A stretch of DNA of 64,000 nt from Aurelia coerulea (GCA_039566865.1 CM076951.1:12905484-12969483); one strand, 5' to 3'. Positions 23,618 through 34,015 are shown, counted from the stretch's first letter. Notes: generated by a model not told the origin, from the sequence alone. Numbers and translations: made by a program.

Positions 23618-23870
23618 GTCAGAAGAGCGATACCCGAGTAAAATACTAAAGGTTCAAGAATATGAATCAAAAATGACACATTTAGTGACAATTCTAAAAA
23701 ATGCACAAGAATCTTTACGAAAAGCCATTGAAGTTAGGGCAAAACAAGCCAAGGTTGTTCTTGCAAATGCCGCCAGAGAAGAGAATGCTGGGGAGAAATT
23801 TGAAATTTTGACAGCAGAGGAAGTGGAGGGTTGTGCCAATGATTTGCAGAAAGTAGAAGAGCACGAATGA
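23618..23870 (+). CDS. B-box/PIP gene, last exon, charged coiled-coil tail
   Basis: Acceptor CATCCTCTCAG at 23617. The join AG|G TCA (FLR-SEERYPSK) keeps frame. It encodes about 83 residues of Lys/Glu/Ala-rich helix (NAQESLRKAIEVRAKQAK, then EEVEGCANDLQKVEEHE) ending at TGA. Total spliced protein from 17542 is about 425 residues. A 3' end signal follows at 23973. Confidence 0.75.
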
Positions 23871-23972
23871 GAACTTAAAGTTTTCCATATGTGGACAAGT
23901 TTTTAACTGTTTTATTTAACTTTAGTAGCAATGGACATGTTTGTGTTGAGTGGCAGAAAATTGACCATTCCA

Positions 23973-23978
23973 AATAAA
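23973..23978 (+). terminator. Polyadenylation signal AATAAA
   Basis: AATAAA about 100 nt after the TGA of the B-box/PIP gene. A second AATAAA lies near 24141. Confidence 0.5.
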
Positions 23979-24149
23979 TTCCCGATATCTTCATGTAACT
24001 AAAGTTTTAACCAGTTGTTGTTAATTTTTCAGTTCAGTTTAGTTCAGTTCAGTTCATTTTTTCAGGTTGGTGCTTGCTTTTTACAGCCTATGGTGCCTTT
24101 TTCAAACATTCATATTCTTGTTTATATCTAACTATGTCCCAAATAAATG

Positions 24150-24292
24150 ATTGTGCTAAAGATGGCAACGAAGAAATTTTTACCAAGATGCATTGCGTTC
24201 TAATAAAAATTCTATAACGATTCTATAGGAATTCGATTAAAGAACGCAATGCATCTTGGTAAAAAATCTTCGCCACCATCATTAGCACAGTC
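24150..24292. mobile_element. MITE family G, near-palindromic copy
   Basis: Left arm ATTGTGCTAAAGATGG...TTTACCAAGATGCATTGCGT pairs with right arm ACGCAATGCATCTTGGTAAA...CCATCATTAGCACAGT. The centre is short, with GATTCTATAGGAATTCG. The related fragment is at 11883-11985. Confidence 0.75.
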
Positions 24293-24639
24293 ATCCATTG
24301 TAGTGTGCTAGCATATCTATTATAGCATGCAATAACAATATCAATGAGTGCAGCATACTAGCCTTTATACGAAATAGAAACATACCAAACATAGTACCAA
24401 AACAACATTTGAAAAACTTGTTGGTAATTTCATAATATCAGTTTGGAAGAATTGCAAAAAACTGGTAAAATATTCAATTCACGGGTTTTGCAGCTTTTGA
24501 AACAGTATGAGCATTCTTTTGGATTTGGTTTATTGTGAAAACCAAGACGAACACCAAATACCGTACAGCTCCTTCTCTTCCTTTATATATGGTATTTAGG
24601 AAGCTCACTGGAATTTCCATAATATTTCCTTACATACCC

Positions 24640-24780
24640 TCGGATTCAAAAGCCACATATTGAGCGAGACACTCGGAATCTTGATTTTTTTCGTGCATAC
24701 CCCCCGGAATCTTCGTGCTCTTTTGTGCCCACCCCTCGGATTTACAGGTTTGATTGGAGGATGGACCCCCTCGGATTTGC
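24640..24780 (+). promoter_or_regulatory. Right subterminal repeats, CTCGGATTT-like
   Basis: Five motif copies in about 140 bp: CCCTCGGATTC (24647), ACTCGGAATC (24673), CCCGGAATC (~24705), CCCTCGGATTTAC (~24733) and CCTCGGATTTGC (~24768). They are denser than at the left end and in the same orientation. Likely protein-binding sites for transposition, by analogy with other elements. Confidence 0.6.
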
Positions 24781-24821
24781 ATCTTCCGACCCGGGTGTAC
24801 GGATATTAAATGGAACGTCCC
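24781..24821 (-). repeat. Right terminal inverted repeat of the giant element
   Basis: Reverse complement identical to 543-583. It ends CGTCCC, followed by the TTG duplicate and then the remaining terminus of MITE A (24825-24848). Confidence 0.9.
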
Positions 24822-24847
24822 TTGCCCCCCCCAACCAAAATAGGGTT

Positions 24848-25590
24848 AAAGACGAAAAATGGCTTCTTTTTCGACCCATATGCAGTTGCAGTTAAGCAAA
24901 TGGTTATCTTTGCTTTCTCGTGACCGGTCGTTTTCATGTTAACAGAATGGGCACCACGTTTCTTGACAGTAGTATTGGACACCATGTCACTCCAGATGGC
25001 TGTTTCATCCATCGCGAAGATGTTTTTCAGTTCGTAATTCATCCTTCTACGCAGTCGGCAAACTTTCAGGATATAAGTACAATGTTTGTCAGCCAATTGA
25101 TTCGGATTTTTCTGAGCCTCAGTTGTGCGTCTTCTGATGGGCAGGCCATTCCTGTTCATAAATGTTTGTACCCAGCCATCACTGTACAAAAGCATCTTAC
25201 TTTCTGTATCTACTGATTGATTTTCCTCCTGCAATGTTTTTGCCTTAGCTTTGATCAGCTTACGAGAAACACGCAAACCATTCCCCCGTCTATCTGAGAT
25301 CCATTCAAGCATGAAGTCTCTTCTATTTCAGTGTCAGTAATGTTCCTTCCTCCTCCATCCAAACGCAATCTCTTCCCTCCAGCTGTACAACTTTGACGTA
25401 GTTGATTAAATTTATTTTTCTTTGCTTTCCAGTCACGAATAGTCTTGGGTGCTACCTTGTATTTCCTACTTGCTGCTTTGTTTCCGTTTTGCTGAGCGTA
25501 CCTCCAATTTTAGGTCGGTTGTGTAACTTCGAAGTTTTTCCCCTTTATGTGAAGTTGCTCCTATCTGTTCTTCTTCAGCCATTTCTTAAA
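24848..25590 (-). pseudogene. Pogo/Tigger-like transposase fragment, interrupted by MITE A
   Basis: The frame upstream (about 25570-25315) reads KYKVAPKTIRDWKAKKNK, an N-terminal HTH. A frameshift near 25310 leads to a CENP-B-type HTH (MLEWISDRRGNGLRVSR, GWVQTFMNRNGLPIRRRT) and the start of the DDE core (NIFAMDETAIWSDM, first Asp) up to KKKPFFVF. There MITE A begins and replaces the rest with its G-run. The second and third acidic residues would lie left of the window. Nothing here could be active. Confidence 0.78.
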
Positions 25591-25883
25591 GAGCTTTCAT
25601 TCGTATTTTATGATCTACCATTAAGGGGCAAGTGATGATCTTAGAGGTCTGATCTTCGGTTTCTGTATCTTTTCAAGACGGGGTGGAGCGTGCTATTTTG
25701 AAACTGTTTAGATTAAGCTTTGTTGTTCCTGTCAAATTGGTCTGTTACAGGAAGAACACGATTCTGGTTTTGAAAGACTTCCCAAAAACATAGTATCCGC
25801 TAACAAGTATTTGGACCTCCCATGTTGAATGAAATTGCAAGTCTTATGTGAAAATATCGAGAACATAGTACCTTCTTGTAACA

Positions 25884-26357
25884 ATGGATATACTTCAAGC
25901 AGTTGAATTTCACAAATGTTTCAGACTAGATTTTGCAACTGTGGCCAGAGGGCATCATATTTACAAGAAGGTTTGGAAACCTGTTGTCGGAGAAACATTA
26001 TTTTGCCATCATGACGAAAGAGAAAAAGCAAAACTTTATCATGACTATGGAATCAGCGTATATTTCCAAGGTGATCAAGGGTGTAACGAAAAGCTAGTTG
26101 GTCATTTACCAATAGAATTGTCTTTTTTGATTTGTAAATTTCTCGATCATGAAGGCTGCAATCTCAGATTCTCACTAACCGGAGCAAGAATACTAGAAGA
26201 TGGAGTGGTTGTTCCCGGGACTTACACTGCGCTATGTCACTCTCGGAGGATGCTAGAGACGTTGAAGAATGAACTAGACAAGAAAGTTTTGACTCTGAAG
26301 CACATGAAATTAGAAATTGGAAATATTACGATGAAATACATCATGAGCACTCATTAA
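25884..26357 (+). CDS. HIRAN-like domain ORF, 157 residues
   Basis: ATG-initiated frame with the pattern of HIRAN-like domains: HHIYKKVWKPVVGETL, then a short acidic/basic stretch, YGISVYF, KLVGHLPIELS, and a Gly-rich return (GCNLRFSLTGAR). HIRAN domains in HLTF-type proteins bind DNA 3' ends. Many invertebrate genomes carry stand-alone relatives, often near transposons. No intron is evident. A helical tail (LETLKNELDKKVLTLKHMK) follows. It could be host or element-derived. Confidence 0.6.
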   Translation: MDILQAVEFHKCFRLDFATVARGHHIYKKVWKPVVGETLFCHHDEREKAKLYHDYGISVYFQGDQGCNEKLVGHLPIELSFLICKFLDHEGCNLRFSLTGARILEDGVVVPGTYTALCHSRRMLETLKNELDKKVLTLKHMKLEIGNITMKYIMSTH

Positions 26358-26397
26358 ATAATTGCACTTTACTCTAAAATCTTTCTTGTATGAAAAT

Positions 26398-26506
26398 GGG
26401 GGGAGGCTTAATAGAGAGGGGGGGCTTATTTAATTTTTGAGGCTCTAGAGGGGGGCTTAATAGAGAGGGGGCTTAATAGAGAGGGGGGCTTAATAGAGCT
26501 ATTATG
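26398..26506. repeat. GGGGGCTTAATAGAGAG tandem repeat
   Basis: Four to five copies of a ~17-20-bp G-rich unit, ending in CTTAATAGAGCTATTATGG. Related but inverted sequence occurs at 3774-3825 and a degenerate purine-rich version at 58321-58410, so it is probably the end of a MITE family. Confidence 0.7.
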
Positions 26507-26740
26507 GTATGATACAAAATACGATACAAACAAATATGGTAGCCTCTACGGTAGATTAAAAACCTAACCCTAACCCTTGGTTGATGTGGAGAAGGATAGG
26601 ATGAACCTTTGACACACGCACCGATCTAATGGCAACATCAGCAGCAACAACAACGATTCTCATGTTCTCAGCTCACAGCAAAGCACATTTCGCGGGAGCA
26701 GGGCCATAATAAAATTTGGTCAGGTACATCACCACAAAAT

Positions 26741-27043
26741 ATGAACGATTCAAATAGAAACAATGGTACAAGCCACAGAAGAAAGCGTCCACACAAGCGT
26801 AACCCTGAAACGGTGAAGAGAAAGAATAAGGAAAGGAAGTTAAGAAGACGAAAGCTCAAGAAAGAATTTAACGCTGTGGTGGTAGAAGAAGAGGGGTCGA
26901 TGTCAGATCCAATTTGCCCTGGCCTGGTTCCTTTAGAGAGAGAAAATGAAGAGGAGATAGAAGAAAAAGAGGCAGAGAGGATGGGAAAAGAAGATACCAA
27001 CAAGCATGCTAGCACGACGCTTACCACTAAAGCAATGTTCAAG
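26741..27043 (+). CDS. Candidate exon, Lys/Arg-rich then acidic
   Basis: From ATG, the frame gives a strongly basic stretch (SHRRKRPHKRNPETVKRKNK) followed by an acidic one (ENEEEIEEKEAERM), and meets a donor-like AAG|GTAGGC at 27043. Nuclear-protein-like composition. No domain recognised. A (TGAT)n microsatellite follows at 27101-27121. Low certainty that this is a gene. Confidence 0.35.
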
Positions 27044-27124
27044 GTAGGCACAATGTTCTTTCTGTTTTGGGTAAACTTTGTGGAATTCAAAGACTTCACC
27101 TTGATTGATTGATTGATTGATTTA

Positions 27125-27949
27125 TTTATTAAGGACACCTACCTCACTAAGATTTTGAAATAAGTTTTGACAACTTGACATTTTCTAACAAAAGATAATT
27201 TCATGCAAGCAATATTTATTTATTAACACAGGCTGGGTTTATATGAAGGTATACAGCTACTGGGATCAGAATTATATTTCAGGACTTCAAAACTTGCCAA
27301 TTCACATCTTTAAAAAATTAGCATTGCTGGTGTTTTGTTTTGCTGTGCATTCAAACAGTTAGAAAATGTTGACGTTGTCAAATTTTTGTATTCAAAAACT
27401 TCAATTTTCTCACAGGAGAAAATATAGTGGGAAAATATTTTTGGTTATATAATGTTTTTATTGCAATTGAAGTTTTGCAGAAATTTGGTTAATTTCATTT
27501 GAAAGTTACAGTACTGTAGCTTAACAGTTACAGTATACCACAGGCATCAAAGCCAATAAGCAATGAAACACTACATATATCTAGCAAATAGGACTAAATT
27601 GTAACCTGTTTGAGAATTGTAATCATAATTTCATTGTTATTGCCTGTAATAGTTTTGTGATGACATATATGCAATACTGTATGCTTCTTCATCTTGCAGA
27701 GGATAGACATTGTTCAAAATTCTGATATGAACTGTTTTTATATTTTTGTGAGAGGACTCATAATATTGTTGTTAATGCTCTGTGCACTGTATCTAACAAT
27801 TAAACACTAAATAGTTCTCCCTGTCACACACTTTTTTATAAGAAAATGCCCATATGAAACTTCAGAAACTATTTATTTTGACAAAGGGAATCTTTAACAT
27901 ATTTTTACTTTATTTTCACTCATTTCCTGAGTCAATTACTCAAAAGGTA
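27125..27949. other. Non-coding AT-rich stretch
   Basis: No supported gene. A truncated MITE C end (CACACTTTTTTATAAGAAAA) lies at about 27826-27846. Confidence 0.45.
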
Positions 27950-28205
27950 CACATGTTTTTATAAGAAACTAAGAATCTGGGCCAGTACTGAAAGTTTCTT
28001 AAAATTGTCAGATCTGTGCCCTCCTGGACATTTTAAAACAAGGTGTTTTGAAGTCTATGTTTAGACATACTCATGTACAGACTCTCCAAGTAATATGATA
28101 CAGGAAACAAGCGGGAATAAAGAAAAAAATACTGAAGTTTGTCAATTTGTTAGCGATCTTAGAGTCTGAGTTTCTTATAAGTGGTTTCTTACATAAAAAT
28201 ATGTG
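27950..28205. mobile_element. MITE family C, TA-flanked
   Basis: TIRs CACATGTTTTTATAAGAAAC and (inverted) CACATATTTTTATGTAAGAA; TA at 27948-27949 and 28206-28207. It contains the family marker GGGCCAGTACTGAAAGTTTC. Confidence 0.7.
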
Positions 28206-28207
28206 TA

Positions 28208-29144
28208 GGGTGTCGGCGATGGTAATCGGACGAAAACCAACAGAAAAGTGTGTTACAAAATGAAATCCATCAAAATGGGTATTTCTTGGAATTGAAAGCT
28301 AACATTATAGATACTAAACAACTTTAGAAAAGCCTTCATAGATTTAAAACATGCTAAAAAAGTTGCTTTCGTTGTGCTAGGCAGCGAAGAAGTTGCTGTT
28401 GCGAATATCACACCCCAGATTCAAAACTCTGAATCCATTCCAGAAAGAAGCAAAAATCTTAAATGATCACTTAGATTGAATATCTAGCATGCCAAAGACT
28501 TTAAACAGTTTCACTGAAGGGAGGACAGCGAATGTCATATCGAATGGTCTTAAAAGTTCATGGCGGTGGTTTTCGGACACCAAATAAATCAGTTGTTTGG
28601 GAGCATGAATAAAGGTCAGATTTGAATGTTTTTTGTATTTTGAGATTTCATTCATAAATATTTATTCATACATCAATCAAAAATAGTAATGAGATAAAAG
28701 CAACATTTTTCGAACACATCTTCTAGCTTTTAGATTGTTTTGTGTGTACTGAGAGCTCTCCAGAATGTCATTACACGAACGGACTGTCAAACCATTGTTT
28801 TCGCATTCAAGAATGGAAAAAAGACAAGAAAGATGAAGCTAAAGAGTTTAATGAAAAAATATTTGCCTATAGCATGAACAGAAAAATAATTTTCTTGGCA
28901 AATTCTGCATTGCGAACGCACTGTCCGAAAACCACCGCCACTTTCTGAAAACCACTGCCAAGATTAATCTCAAAAACATCGTTGTCAAAGAAAAGCAGGC
29001 AAAGTAAAAAAACCAAAGCATTTCCGGAAAATATGTCCAAATACCTGACCATTCACCTTATACTCTTGCTTTTTATCTTTGATCAAAGTTTCCTATGAAA
29101 ATATTTAGTTTTCCTTAAGTGTCCGATTACCTTCGCTGGCACCC
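28208..29144. mobile_element. MITE family H, 937 bp, TA-flanked
   Basis: TIRs GGGTGTCGGCGATGGTAATC and (inverted) GGGTGCCAGCGAAGGTAATC, with TA at 28206-28207 and 29145-29146. Internal inverted GGCGGTGGTTTTCGGACA motifs occur near 28562 and 28925. It abuts MITE C and shares one TA with it. No transposase frame. Confidence 0.78.
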
Positions 29145-29146
29145 TA

Positions 29147-29526
29147 TGTTTGCAGATAACGATCTTTTTAAATTGTCATTTGTACTCTCAATTAGATATT
29201 GCATGTAATCTTTCTAATAAATATCATTCTCTCGATATACTCTCTCTGAAAACATTAACATTAATCTCTCAACAGTAGATATGTACTTTGTATGACATAG
29301 TTTCTTCAACTTTGTGTTTATGACTAAATTCAACAATTACAACATTTCATACATATGATACTTTCATGTTTCTGTCCAATTTGGATGTTTCTGTCGTTTA
29401 TGAAAACATAGCGAGCATAGTATTTTAACTAACGCATGTTTATGTGTTATTTAAAAGGATGATCTCTCTTTGTTGATTTTGAGACAATCTGAATTGAAAT
29501 AGAAAACTCTAAAGAAAAAATATTCT
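29147..29526. other. Non-coding stretch
   Basis: AT-rich; nothing recognisable on either strand. Confidence 0.4.
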
Positions 29527-30225
29527 ATGCTGCTGTGCTTTTCGTCATCCTGCACTGATATTTCAGGATTTAGTGACCATCTGCAGGAGAAACTTTCTGT
29601 GATAGAAAATGAAAATAAACTAATCTTTGTAATGGGAGATTTCAATATTAACTTGATGAATTATGAAAATCATACACCAACAACTAATTTGATTAACTTC
29701 ATCAGTGTATCATTCATTGAAAGGTTTTTTCCCTGACAAGCTTAAAATAGCTAAGTTATCCCAGTGTTTAAGAAAGGTCTCACTACCAAAAAATCAAATT
29801 ATAGACCAATTTCCCTGCTTTCCATTTCCAGTAAAATATTTGAGAAAATAATGTATAAACGTCTCTATAGTTTTCTTGAGGTATGTGAATTGTTGTTCAA
29901 CATGCAATTTGGTTTTTCGTAGTGGTTACTCAACTGACCATGCACTCATCGGTTTAACTGAGAATATAAAGTCTTCTTTGGACAAAAATAGATTTGGTTG
30001 TGGAATATTTATTGATCTCCAAAAAAGCTTTTGATACTGTTAACCATGATATTCCTTTTAGTAAGCTGGAGCATTATGGAATCAGGGGAACTGCTCTGAA
30101 TTGGTTTAAGTCATATTTAAGTGAGCGCAAGCATTTTGTTTCAGTTAATGGTCATTCATCTTCAACATGTGACATAACATGTGGTGTTTCTCAGGGATCA
30201 GTTGTTGGTCCTCCGTTATTCCTTA
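29527..30225 (+). pseudogene. LINE fragment: endonuclease tail and reverse-transcriptase start
   Basis: The plus strand reads VMGDFNINLMNYENH (end of an APE-type endonuclease) and, after a deletion and stops, [37 protein letters not shown] (the RT catalytic A-box with D), [19 protein letters not shown] and [14 protein letters not shown]. The YxDD box is lost because the sequence ends at 30225, about 85 bp before the satellite array. Stops, frameshifts and missing segments show it is dead. It is on the opposite strand to the array's RT fragments. Confidence 0.82.
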
Positions 30226-30364
30226 GACCGGGTGGGCCTGAAAAAGGTTCCCACTTTTGAAAATTCGTAGCATCACAAGTACTTCATGGATTTGATTCAT
30301 TTGAATGATTCAAAGTAGAGGCAGACACTTTTTAACGTTTGAATTTTTTTTAACTCTTGACAGG

Positions 30365-30430
30365 GAGATAACAAAAGAAGAAGAGAGGAGAAAAGATAGG
30401 GAGGTCTATGTGCCTAAGCACAGACGATGA
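30365..30430 (+). other. Exon-like segment 1 of the satellite unit (unit 1 shown)
   Basis: After CTTGACAG the frame reads EITKEEERRKDREVYVPKHRR and stops. The same frame recurs at the same place in the other units, with single-base variants. It could be a fossil exon captured in the unit. No function known. Confidence 0.3.
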
Positions 30431-30993
30431 GGTAATGGGTCCTGTTATCCACTGGGTGAGTCAGAAAAAAGAATCCCCATTTGGAAGACCACATCAGATA
30501 AAAAGATGAGAATTTTAGAGATTATACAAACCAACCTGAGCAATAACCCAAACTCATTCACATCTATTATTTGTCAAAATAGGAGGCAATTTTTGATAAT
30601 CTCTGGCAAAACATGATTTGGGCCTAAGCCATTGTACTGAAGAAGGTATGGTAGGATTTAGATCAAGAGTATCTTTAATTAAATCCTATATTTGATTTAT
30701 ATCGATGGTATGATCTAAATGAATCGAGCTCTTCACAACTCTACACAAGAATTCTTGGCACAGTGGTAATATGCAAATTAATTGTATGGATTTCAAAAGT
30801 TTGACTTATTTTTCACATTCAATATTTATGATATTTAACAATGTCCTTTAGTCAATTTGAAATGCCTTTATAGCATTGTTGTACACAATTTCTAACAGCA
30901 GGCCTCTAAAAATTCGCAAAAATTTTAATTTTCTACTGTGCACATTGATATTTTCTAATGCATTTTGTATAACATCATAGTTTCTCATTTTAG

Positions 30994-31077
30994 GAAATCG
31001 ATTTGATCACATTCGAAGACGAGGAGCTAGATGGCAGTTATGTAAAAATGAAGATAAGTGAATATGCAATTGAGTGA
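30994..31077 (+). other. Exon-like segment 2 of the satellite unit (unit 1 shown)
   Basis: After TCTCATTTTAG the frame reads EIDLITFEDEELDGSYVKMK and then ISEYAIE before a stop. It is preserved in every unit, except that the MITE interrupts it in units 5 and 7. The good polypyrimidine-AG context suggests a former last exon. Confidence 0.35.
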
Positions 31078-31801
31078 ATTATTAAGAAAATAGATAAGCA
31101 ATTAAGTGAAGAAGTAAGTTACAAATTAATCATATAGGTCAGCCAGTAAGTCAGTAAATGAATAAGTAGGCAAGTAACCAAGCAAGCAAGTTCAAAACAA
31201 GTAAATGATTAACATTATTAGGTAGCAGTAAATAAATTAGTAATTACGTAGTGAGTAATTTAATTAGTATGTAGCACGGTTGATCCGCTATGTTTAGACA
31301 AGTTAAGCTAAATACATAGAGGTTACAAAGTTGTAGACTGTAACAATGGCTGCGGTCACACTACTGTATTTCCCGTTGTAATGTGAACTGCTTCACTTTA
31401 TTGAAATTTATCTTTACCGCCAAAACGCACGGCAATATAACGGTACAGCAACGCCCGGTCACACAATGGTATGATGTATCATGTGACAACCACTCAAGGC
31501 TTTTATTGGTTTATTCTCCAAAACAACGCTAAAGTTTAGCTAGGGACCATGTTTTGCCAGCTGTTGTTGCATGTGGAATTGCAGCATCCCCAAACAGAGC
31601 CACAGTAGTGGAAATTAGGCTCTACGATGCTGCTATAGAGTCTTCACAATTCCAGCAGGAAGATATTTGTTGGCGTATTTTAAGAAGCCGATAGCTCGGG
31701 AAGCTTTTGCAGTGACCGTTTTTATTTGCTCCTTCCATGTGAGATTTTCGTCGATTTGAACATCTACACCAAAGTACTTAGTATTACTTGCAAGTTCGAC
31801 T

Positions 31802-32305
31802 CTAGTCTCGCGAATGGAAGGTTGGTAAAGTTTGATTTGAAATCTCTAGATGCTTCTTCTTATGTTTGGTGGCAATTAACATAGAATGGGTTTTAGTTGC
31901 GTTGAGGGATAGTTTGTTCCTCTTTAGCCACGTATCAAATTTCCGTAGATCTTCATTGATAGCCTCGTTCAACTGAGTAATTTCTTTCAAAAAATGATAA
32001 ATACTTGTATCATCAGCATGCATAGACACTTTAAAGTTCTTTATAACGGATGGAAGGTCATTTATGTAGACTAAAAATAGGAGTGGGCCGAGACAAGAGC
32101 CCTGTGTCCTTGATGCTTCTATATAAGAGTCTACACCATTAACTCGACAATGCTGCTTTCTGTTGGAATGCTGAAGAGGCTTGGTTAAAGGTTCCCTCCG
32201 TTTGTAAACTCCCATGCAAAGTTTGATAAAGAAGATATTTTCTGAATAATGCATCATGTGACCGATCTCGATAAGGAAAAGTTTATGATCTAGGTCGGAT
32301 TGCAT
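31802..32305 (-). pseudogene. LINE RT fragment, satellite unit 1 (167 codons)
   Basis: Carries the RT B-box/YxDD neighbourhood GSCLGPLLFLVYINDLP and SMHADDTSIY (ADD keeps the catalytic Asp pair). An extra T (GGTTGGTAAAGTTTG) frameshifts it after SNQT, so the C-terminal part is lost. Unit 9 has the same insertion. Confidence 0.85.
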
Positions 32306-34015
32306 GGAATAATCTAGTTCACAACGATCGGCCGGCTAAATGCAGCTTCACCGTCCACCAAAAATCCCCACGCTTTTTCTGACTATCCCAGTATATTCTG
32401 CAAAATTTAAGTTACAGTGTGCACTGTTTGAAAGGAATGTTTTTGTCCACTTGACCTCCTCTTCCGTTTTTTTTTTAGCCAAAAAGGGTAACTCTGATTT
32501 TAGTTTTACTTATAGTTTGAGGTTACCTATCGATCTTTCGCAACTAAGCAACAAATTAAATATGTTTTAAATGTTGAGAATTTAGATAACAGTATTGTTT
32601 GGGTTAGCAAGGGTAATCAAACTTCAGAGCAAAAATTTGTATACAGGCTTCTTGGAGCATCCAGTATTGACCTGTTAGCTGTCCTGGTGTCATGAAAGTA
32701 GAGGCAGACACTTTTTAACGTTTGAATTTTTTTCAACTCTTGACAGGGAGATAACAAAAGAAGAAGAGAGGAGAAAAGATAAGGAGGTCTATGTGCCTAA
32801 GCACAGACGATGAGGTAATGGGTCCTGTTATCCACTGGGTGAGTCAGAAAAAAGAATCCCAATTTGGAAGACCACATCAGATAAAAAGATGAGAATTTTA
32901 GAGATTATACAAACCAACCTGAGCAATAACCCAAACTCATTCACATCTATTATTTGTCAAAATAGGAGGCAATTTTTGATAATCTCTGGCAAAACATGAT
33001 TTGGGCCTAAGCCATTGTACTGAAGAAGGTATGGTAGGATTTAGATCAAGAGTATCTTTAATTAAATCCTATATTTGATTTATATCGATGGTATGATCTA
33101 AATGAATCGAGCTCTTCACAACTCTACACAAGAATTCTTGGCACAGTGGTAATATGCAAATTAATTGTATGGATTTCAAAAGTTTGACTTATTTTTCACA
33201 TTCAATATTTATGATATTTAACAATGTCCTTTAGTCAATTTGAAATGCCTTTATAGCATTGTTGTACACAATTTCTAACAGCAGGCCTCTAAAAATTCGC
33301 AAAAATTTTAATTTTCTACTGTGCACATTGATATTTTCTAATGCATTTTGTATAACATCATAGTTTCTCATTTTAGGAAATCGATTTGATCACATTCGAA
33401 GACGAGGAGCTAGATGGCAGTTATGTAAAAATGAAGATAAGTGAATATGCAATTGAGTGAATTATTAAGAAAATAGATAAGCAATTAAGTGAAGAAGTAA
33501 GTTACAAATTAATCATATAGGTCAGCCAGTAAGTCAGTAAATGAATAAGTAGGCAAGTAACCAAGCAAGCAAGTTCAAAACAAGTATATGATTAACATTA
33601 TTAGGTAGCAGTAAATAAATTAGTAATTACGTAGTGAGTAATTTAATTAGTATGTAGCACGGTTGATCCGCTATATTTAGACAAGTTAAGCTAAATACAT
33701 AGAGGTTACAAAGTTGTAGACTGTAACAATGGCTGCGGTCACACTACTGTATTTCCCGTTGTAATGTGAACTACTTCACTTTATTGAAATTTATCTTTAC
33801 CGCCAAAACGCACGGCAATATAACGGTACTGCGACGCCCGGTCACACAATGGTATGATGTATCATGTGACAACCACTCGAGGCTTTGATTGGTTTATTCT
33901 CCAAAACAACGCTAAAGTATAGCTAGGGACCATGTTTTGCCCCCTGTTGTTGCATGTGGAATTGCAGCAACCCCAAACAGAGCCACAGTAGTGGAAATTA
34001 GGCTCTACGATGCTG

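Larger units (their letters stand above)
543..24821. mobile_element. Giant 24.3-kb DNA transposon with 41-bp TIRs and TTG target duplication
   Basis: Seen directly: bases 543-583 and the reverse complement of 24781-24821 are identical over 41 bp (starting GGGACGTTCCATTTAATATC). They are flanked by TTG at 540-542 and 24822-24824. Removing the element and one TTG restores the uninterrupted MITE A sequence CAAATTTG followed by a C-run, as seen in the copy at 16827-17399. This is strong empty-site evidence for insertion. Cargo: a minus-strand gene joining an Ulp1-like protease to a DDE-like transposase candidate, and a divergent plus-strand B-box/PIP-motif gene, each with several phase-consistent introns. 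Family knowledge: CACTA elements often have 3-bp duplications and many subterminal repeats, but their termini start CACTA/G. KDZ-type elements can be large. I cannot place this element confidently in a named superfamily. Both identical ends survive, so the insertion is probably not ancient. Confidence 0.88.

Noticed and set aside
543..24821. Polinton/Maverick or viral origin of the giant element
   Set aside because: No protein-primed DNA polymerase, packaging ATPase, capsid-like gene or retroviral-type integrase was seen, and the duplication is 3 bp rather than 6.
543..24821. CACTA/EnSpm assignment
   Set aside because: The 3-bp duplication, subterminal repeats and Ulp1 domain are suggestive, but the termini begin GGGACG rather than CACTA/G, and the transposase motifs look different.
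26668..27138. 156-codon minus-strand frame
   Set aside because: Its hydrophobic Ser/Leu-rich text is the reverse reading of the Lys/Glu-rich plus-strand frame at 26741, with no domain of its own.
32340..32570. Plus-strand 75-76-codon frame recurring in most satellite units
   Set aside because: Its length depends on a variable T-run, it has no domain, and it recurs only because the unit is repeated.
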